From: Sipunculus nudus
Taxonomy: Eukaryota > Annelida > Sipuncula > Golfingiida > Sipunculidae
NCBI GenBank assembly: GCA_026874595.1
Contig: CM049316.1
Span: forward strand, 46,081,695-46,145,694
Direction: 5' to 3'
DNA: 64,000 nt
The first letter of the stretch is position 1; each line of letters starts with the position of its first letter. This document shows positions 58,345-64,000 of this stretch, in pieces. Position numbers and translations under genes: made by a program. The notes beneath the pieces are model-generated. The model was given only the letters and a program-made list of their open reading frames with translations. It ran no database searches and had not been told where the DNA came from.

Positions 58345-58979
58345 TGGTCTCATTTCAGTAACTAGATATTTCTTGGCACCGAAGGTGCCATAGTATCGCC
58401 AGACAATTAATACCGCCCCCTTGTCTTGTTTACAAGAAAACTTTCAAAGATAGATGGACATGCCAAATTTCAGACAAATACCTTGAACCACTCCGGAGAT
58501 ATAAGCAATTTTCACATATGTATATGCTTAATATGAAAGAAATCTGTCCATTAGTTTTTTACTTATAAGGCTAACAGTATTATTAAGTGGCAATGAAGGG
58601 GTATTTAACGGCACGAAAACAAGAAAAGGATACTAGGCGGCGCCACCAGATTCTCGTACATGACAACACTATCCAAGATCTTTGGTCAAGTTCATTTTTG
58701 GGTCAATCCATGCAAGATTTCTTGAGAAATTTATGAATTGGTGTGATTTTCCCCCAAAATGGACCTATTCAAGGTCATGGTCACTCAACTAGTAAAGGTC
58801 TTGACCCTATTTTAAATAGGCTTCGTCCACTCACCAATATCTATGCACATGTCAAGTTTGGTAAAGATCTGTGTTATATTTTTTGAGTTATCGCGTCAAA
58901 ACGAAATCTTTGCGGTGGCGGCGGCGTCTGTGGCGGCGCAACCGTGCCTAAACCAGACTTTGTCTGGCGATACAAATAT
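58345..58979 (+). repeat. Dispersed noncoding repeat, copy B
   Basis: Direct counterpart of 158-798 in opposite orientation. It starts near TAACTAGATATTTCTTGGCA, contains GGCGGCGCCACCAG (58629-58642) and ends CAGACTTTGTCTGGCGATAC. CGCCAGACAATTAAT near its start and GTCTGGCG at its end form a short inverted pair. Confidence 0.72.
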
Positions 58980-58994
58980 ACTGTTCTATTTTGT

Positions 58995-58997
<3 letters not shown>

Positions 58998-59041
<44 letters not shown>
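58998..59041. repeat. (CT)n microsatellite
   Basis: About 22 CT repeats, next to an acceptor-like TTTCAG. Confidence 0.97.
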
Positions 59042-59044
<3 letters not shown>

Positions 59045-59063
59045 GGCATTTCAGAATACTGTG

Positions 59064-59299
59064 GACAAATGGGATGTTACAATTTTGACATGACTACTCT
59101 AACACCCTGGTTAGAGAATTCTAAACTCAAGCGAACCCGCAAGGAGGAAATACCAGACTGGAGTGACTGTGTGTCAAGCGAGAACATTCCAGTCTTCAAT
59201 GTGGTGAACGATCGCATCGATCAGCCAGTGACGTCACAACCTGACAAGCGTCTTCGAGATGAATACCAAAATTACTTGATCTTTGTGCATACAAAATAA
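59064..59299 (+). other. Possible terminal exon of an unknown gene
   Basis: After CT repeats and ACGGCATTTCAG (a good acceptor ending at 59053) an open frame reads YCGQMGCYNFDMTTLTPWLE, then SKLKRTRKEEIPDWSDCVSS, ENIPVFNVVNDRIDQPVTS and ends YQNYLIFVHTK at stop 59297-59299, followed closely by AATAAATG. The matching part of segmental copy 1 (about 47886-47988) is also open in the same frame and keeps CVSCENSAVF and NDRIDQ before a stop, but is shorter. I do not recognise the family. Confidence 0.35.
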
Positions 59300-59795
59300 A
59301 TGTTATATATAAAAACACCGTTGTTCAATTTCTGAGTGCCCCACCAATCATAAATGATCTGTATGACACAATATCGTCTATTCAAGTCCCCATTATAGTA
59401 TACTATTTACTAGTATCTAACCATATAGTTACCTCCAACACGATGCTCCAACGTGCTTAACGTATATATATATATATATATATATATATCTGGTGCACGA
59501 CCTGTGGGGGTTCATTCCCTAAGTAAAGTAAAGGGGGGGGGGGGGGGGGGGTTGTTACGTACCGTGGAAGTGGTTTTGTTAGCAGGGATTTGCGCTAAAT
59601 TTAAAAACACGTGTTAATTCGAACACCCTAGACATGCCCGTGTAGTTTGCTTTTTTTACCGTCAAGTGACGACACTCTGAGTTATCTGATGATGGCCGGG
59701 GTGTTGAAACCGGCAACAGCGTGATCGTTTAGCTAACCTGCTCTCCCTTAGCTCTATCGAGCACTAAACTGCAAGCGCTGTAACCTACTTAGGAA

Positions 59796-59873
<78 letters not shown>

Positions 59874-60540
59874 ATATATGAATTTTCAGGGAACTCTGCA
59901 GGGTAGGTCCGCTGTCGACATGAAATCGGAAGGTTATAAATTCGATTTTTATATTAATTAAAATTATTTATATAATTATTGTTATGATAATTTATAATTA
60001 TTCAATTAATTCGAATTAATATTTTTATACATAAAATGTGTCAATAAAAATAATTATACTATTAATATAATAATAATAATCATTCGATAAGTTTCGTATA
60101 ATATTTTACATGCATGATATATGTTCATAGAAATAATTATTATTGTTAACGTTTTATGATTAACCCTGCGCGAAGCGATGGGTTATTGCCTCTGTAGATC
60201 GTATGTGTATGTGCTGGCACGAGGCGTGTATGATTGTGCATACGTCTGATTGTGTGCATGCATGGATGTGTATATATGAGTACGTGTATCCGCAAACTAT
60301 CTGAAGAACAGTTGCACGGAATTATGTTAGAAAGTGAATACAACTAGCGACAATTGAGTCAAAGTTCATTGAAAAATACCCTAGAGTAAACATTAATTGG
60401 AGTCAAAGTCCGGTGAAAATTACCCTAGGATAAACATGAGTCGAGTTTCAACAGCATTGTTACAACTACGGGTTACAACGTGATAAATGGCTCTATTAAA
60501 CATGATTCGTGAAAATAGAACTTCATAGGACAATAACGTT

Positions 60541-60591
<51 letters not shown>

Positions 60592-61470
60592 ATTTGCCAT
60601 AAAGGCGTAAATACTGAACATAACTTTCATTTATAATTGATACTTGCATCTTAACTGTTCTTGGGATCGGGCTAGGTTTGTGCTGTGATTTTCCAGTGGG
60701 CCGAGTTCACTGGATTGTTCGTGACCGGTAATACCAAATGGCAAGTATTTACTTTATTATGTATATTCATGTTTTTTTTTTAAGGATTTTTTTCAAATAA
60801 ATGGACTTTGAAATATACTACGGGTTTGAACCTGTATCTTAACAGAGCAGACAAACTATGTAAAATAAAACAATTTCATGAATACAAATGTCTTTCTAAA
60901 GTATACACAGTGTAGTTCAGCCAAATCAATAATTTTCTATAACTTCCTCATGTTTAGTGTGACTGGTAGCCGAGTCCAGCCAGAGAAATATGTAACGACG
61001 CGGCAGAGTTTTAATTATTTATTCTGAAGCTGGTTCAATATACAAATTAACAAATATAAATCTAATCTGATGTTTTAAGATAAATCTAAAAGTATATAAG
61101 TAAGGATATGCATCAATGAATTTCCTATTGATGTAAAACAGATAAGGAATATAAATGACTCTCAAAAAGTATGAATAATAAACATGTCTATCATGCTGTT
61201 TATATGACAGAACAATTCCGAATTCATAACTATGCATGTATGGCTTACAGATCAGAACATTATATATTAACTGAATAAGGATTCTAGGTTGCTTTATGTT
61301 TGCTTTTCTATATTGAACTGTTACTTCAACCTAATAATATTGGAATATTAAGTCGTTGAAGTTACCTCGTCTGTGGTCTTTCGTTATTCAGCCGGTCTAT
61401 ACAGTTTAACGGGTGCTCCGTTCCCGGTTCACTATTAACATCCGTCTGCTCTCATATTTTTAGGATGTGC
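59100..61470. repeat. Segmental duplication, copy 2
   Basis: Counterpart of 47868-51150. It contains extra (TA)n and poly-G tracts (59463-59490, 59534-59551, 59796-59879), a long (ATT)n at about 60543-60591, and the inverted block 59490-59677. It ends at the LTR starting at 61483, which appears to have interrupted it. Confidence 0.92.
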
Positions 61471-61482
61471 AATTTATATATA

Positions 61483-62264
61483 TGTAACGGCTCCGATAAC
61501 ACGTATTATATTATCAGGTATAACTGAATTGCCTGGCAGGTATCATATCATCAGCTTGGCCTATAACTGGTCAATGAATTGCCCCGCAGTTGCCTTGGTT
61601 GCCTTGTTTGCTTGGTTCCTCATTACTCAACCGGTTTTCCGTTGTTCCTATTGTTTTTATTCGGACAATGACACGGACAGCGACGCGAACCCTGCCAAGC
61701 CTCAGTCTCGTGACATAGAGAACTTGTCAGTATTCGTTCTCTGCTTGGCAGGTAAGGACCGTTTTTACTAAACTCTTAAACTGCGATAAACTCTATCATT
61801 TAGCCAATTCATTACTTTCAGTATATCACGTACGTACTATCATGTAAACTGTATATTCCATATTCTAATTGCACACGTTACTGGTAAATTCATACTTGTT
61901 GTACGCATGGATATTTGTATTCATGGTAATATGCAACGATATCTTAAAATGTGGTTCCTAAATATATAGGCTCATTAGTATAATATGTAATGTGTTTTCT
62001 TGTGTAATGAATACCAAGAAATGTGCAAATGTATATTCTGTATATTTCATGCCATTTATTGTATTTTTGCACCATATAGAAATGTTTATATGAAATGTTT
62101 AAAGTCAGTATTCGTTCTCTGCTCGGCAGGGACTCCGGCTTGGAGGACTCCAGATTTGTATATATATACGGCTGAATAAACACTTTTATATATATATACA
62201 TCGCCTTGCCTCGCTTTTCACTCACGCCGGGTGACTTTGGCTCTTGCCGGGAACACCCGTTACA
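61483..62264 (+). repeat. 5' LTR of an LTR retrotransposon that runs off the window
   Basis: Starts TGTAACGG and ends CCCGTTACA, so the ends are inverted copies of TGTAACGG. AATAAA at about 62174 is a plausible polyadenylation signal. GTCAGTATTCGTTCTCTGC occurs twice inside (61727 and 62104), each followed by GGCAGG, a local duplication. The next bases TTTTGGTGCCCCGAGTGAG form a typical primer-binding site. The other LTR lies outside the window. Confidence 0.85.
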
Positions 62265-63100
62265 TTTTGGTGCCCCGAGTGAGGACCATCTCTACTGTGG
62301 ATCGATGTCCGTGTGTGCGTCTCGACGACTCGATGTCCGTCTGTGCGTCTCGACGACGATATCACAGGAGATGATTATTTTCTGAACTTCCATTCCACCG
62401 GTGGATATTATTTAATTGGTGTCTGTGCACAACACCATAACACAGGGCCAGAGTGGACTTTTCGCGGGCTCGCTTGGACACAGATTTTGCATGCATGCGT
62501 GTTCGTCGCTTCGCTTCGCTTCAGTGCCTTGCACTGTAAACTCTGCTTCGCCATTGTGTTCTTCGCTCGTGCATTCCTGGACTATTGTCACGCTTTTCGC
62601 CGTACACGGAGACTTCGTTTAAAGGGCCCAGACGAACGTCACTCTCTTTGGAGAAGATAAACGGTAATTGTTCGACATTTCCTTGTACTGCATGAACTTT
62701 TCTTTTTGTATTTGCTATTGTCAGCATGGCTATGGACTTTGTGATTAATTGTGTATAATATTGTTGCATGTTTTGTAATTGAAGTGATCATTTTTTATAT
62801 GTTAGCTGTAAATTATTTTTGCAGTTTATTATGGAGAATTTTATGCATGTAAAGGGTAATAGCTTTGGCCCGGTTTGAGGTTATCGTGATTGGTCACGTG
62901 ATGTTCCTTTGTCTAACGCCAATTGGTCTTGTGGTCTGTGTAATGTAAACAGTAGCATTGCAACTGAATACTAACATTTGCCCTTAAACCTGCTGGTATT
63001 TGACCATTGACAGATGACTTAAGACAACATTCATCATTTCTTTATTGTCTTTAAAGATCACATTTTATCTCCTCTATTCATACATTCGCATTATAGAGAG
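62265..63100 (+). other. Primer-binding site and untranslated leader of the retrotransposon
   Basis: TGGTGCCCCGAGTGAGGACC at 62268 looks like the site complementary to a tRNA 3' end, three bases after the LTR. The leader contains GATGTCCGT.TGTGCGTCTCGACGAC twice in tandem (62304-62358). A short frame from 62313 is probably not translated as a gene. Confidence 0.7.
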
Positions 63101-63793
63101 ATGGAGGGTAAATCAGTTGACATAACACGGGTCGTCTCCATGCATGGACTCCCTTCTGATGTCAACGAATCTGAGATTATTGAACACTTCTCACAAATTG
63201 AAACTCCTACTCATGTTTTGTTTGTTCGAGAAGCACATACTGGTCGTTGCACTGGCCGCGGGTTTATAGTTTTTGAGACTAAAGACACTGCCAAAAAGGC
63301 CATAGATAAGATATCAGGTAGCTCTTTAGAAAGGGATTCAAGCATCAAAATCTCTCTTGAACATGCTAGGGCTTTCTCCATCACTGAGGTGTCTCATCTG
63401 ATTTCAAATAAGTTGCTCGATTCGTTAAATCCTTCTTCCTTTCAGGTACCCGAAGGTAGACATATCTCAGAGATAGTAACTAAGCTCGATTTTCTTTCAG
63501 ATTTCGAGGTAAATCAGATGTTTATGGAGTTTAAACACCGAAGGGGTGATGTTATACAGGGGCCATCTGGGGCTACTGGTTACAGTGTTATCTCTCCAAA
63601 ACTGCCCCCATTTTCAGGGAATCAAGATAAAACCGGTAGCTACGAACAATGGCGTTCCCATCTCAAATCTACGATAAAAGCTGGCGTAACACCAGAGCCT
63701 CGATTTTGTCAGCGATTCATCAGTCTGTTAGGGGGACAGCAGGAAATGTTCTTTTACATATGCCCGATGAGTCCACTCCCACAGATATACTGA
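63101..63793 (+). pseudogene. gag: Gag with N-terminal RRM and PNMA/Ty3-like capsid region, frameshifted
   Basis: The ATG at 63101 opens a frame with an RNA-recognition motif: RNP2-like VVSMHGLP at residues 11-18 and RNP1-like TGRGFIVF at 51-58. A linker follows, then SPKLPPFSGNQDKTGSYEQW, the start of the PNMA/Ty3 capsid-like domain. At about 63698 the frame slips: from 63700 another frame stays open to the window end with VLLHMPDES, FDRYFGNVLPTEVLIQQF and WSCRLTRQLDLI, the rest of the capsid-like domain. A two-base insertion or one-base loss explains it. The product would package element RNA in particles. The rest of the element is beyond the window. Confidence 0.85.
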
Positions 63794-64000
63794 ATAAATT
63801 TGACAGATACTTTGGTAATGTGCTCCCCACAGAGGTTCTTATACAGCAGTTTCACTCATGTAAACAAGATCCTCAAGAGGATATTGTCAACTGGAGCTGC
63901 AGGCTTACTAGACAGTTAGACCTCATAAACCAGAGAAATCCTACTCCTCATAGGGAATATGAGCGACTTCTTCGGTCTAGATTCTGGAATGGGTTGTATT
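63700..64000 (+). pseudogene. gag: Downstream part of gag in the shifted frame
   Basis: The frame is open to the right edge and continues the capsid-like domain after the slip at about 63698. Landmarks are LLHMPDES, FDRYFGNVLPTEVL, SCKQDPQEDIVNWSCRL and SRFWNGL. It is cut by the end of the window, so zinc knuckle and pol cannot be seen. Confidence 0.85.

Noticed and set aside
62313-62660. 115-codon frame in the retrotransposon leader
   Set aside because: It begins in a tandem direct repeat, has no recognisable domain and lies between the primer-binding site and the clear gag start.

Overview
The window is nuclear DNA of an animal: AT-rich, with spliced genes, few coding bases, and many retrotransposons, TIR elements, minisatellites and long (TA)n tracts. 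The repeat style (G-rich elements ending in GGATCC, palindromic GGTGGCGCCACC repeats, CCGTCGTCCG-type repeats, Tx1/L1-like and Gmr1-like retroelements) resembles aquatic invertebrates. A mollusc or other lophotrochozoan is my best guess, but the sequence does not prove it.

One host gene is clear. A thiopurine S-methyltransferase (TPMT)-like gene lies on the minus strand from 41893 down to 19631. I placed seven coding exons by translation, splice signals and phase (601 nt, about 200 residues). Every junction keeps frame, and intron 6 uses a GC-AG donor. Intron 5 is 17.4 kb and holds a Ty3/gypsy retrotransposon and a 3.6-kb TIR element. Intron 2 holds a minisatellite built from the intron 2/exon 3 splice-acceptor junction, itself split by a second tandem array. 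The usual C-terminal exon (about 35 residues) was not found.

Layout: 0.1-0.8 kb, dispersed repeat (inverted copy at 58.4-59.0 kb); 1.76-1.96 kb, short G-rich TIR element; 3.2-5.4 kb, decayed Tx1/L1-like LINE; 6.3-10.6 kb, complete-ended but dead Ty3/gypsy element inside an older tandem repeat; 12.7-14.4 kb, hAT-like TIR element; 19.6-41.9 kb, TPMT gene with its inserted elements, including a Gmr1-type retrotransposon at 26.15-31.52 kb with integrase ahead of reverse transcriptase; 43-47 kb and 52-56.5 kb, dispersed noncoding repeats; 47.9-51.2 and 59.1-61.5 kb, two diverged copies of a segmental duplication with a short internal inversion; 61.48 kb to the end, the 5' part of an LTR retrotransposon whose Gag starts with an RRM domain and continues into a PNMA/Ty3-like capsid region.

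Everything except TPMT and a few orphan exon-like frames is repeat-derived or without visible function. No tRNA, rRNA, CRISPR or prokaryotic signal was seen.
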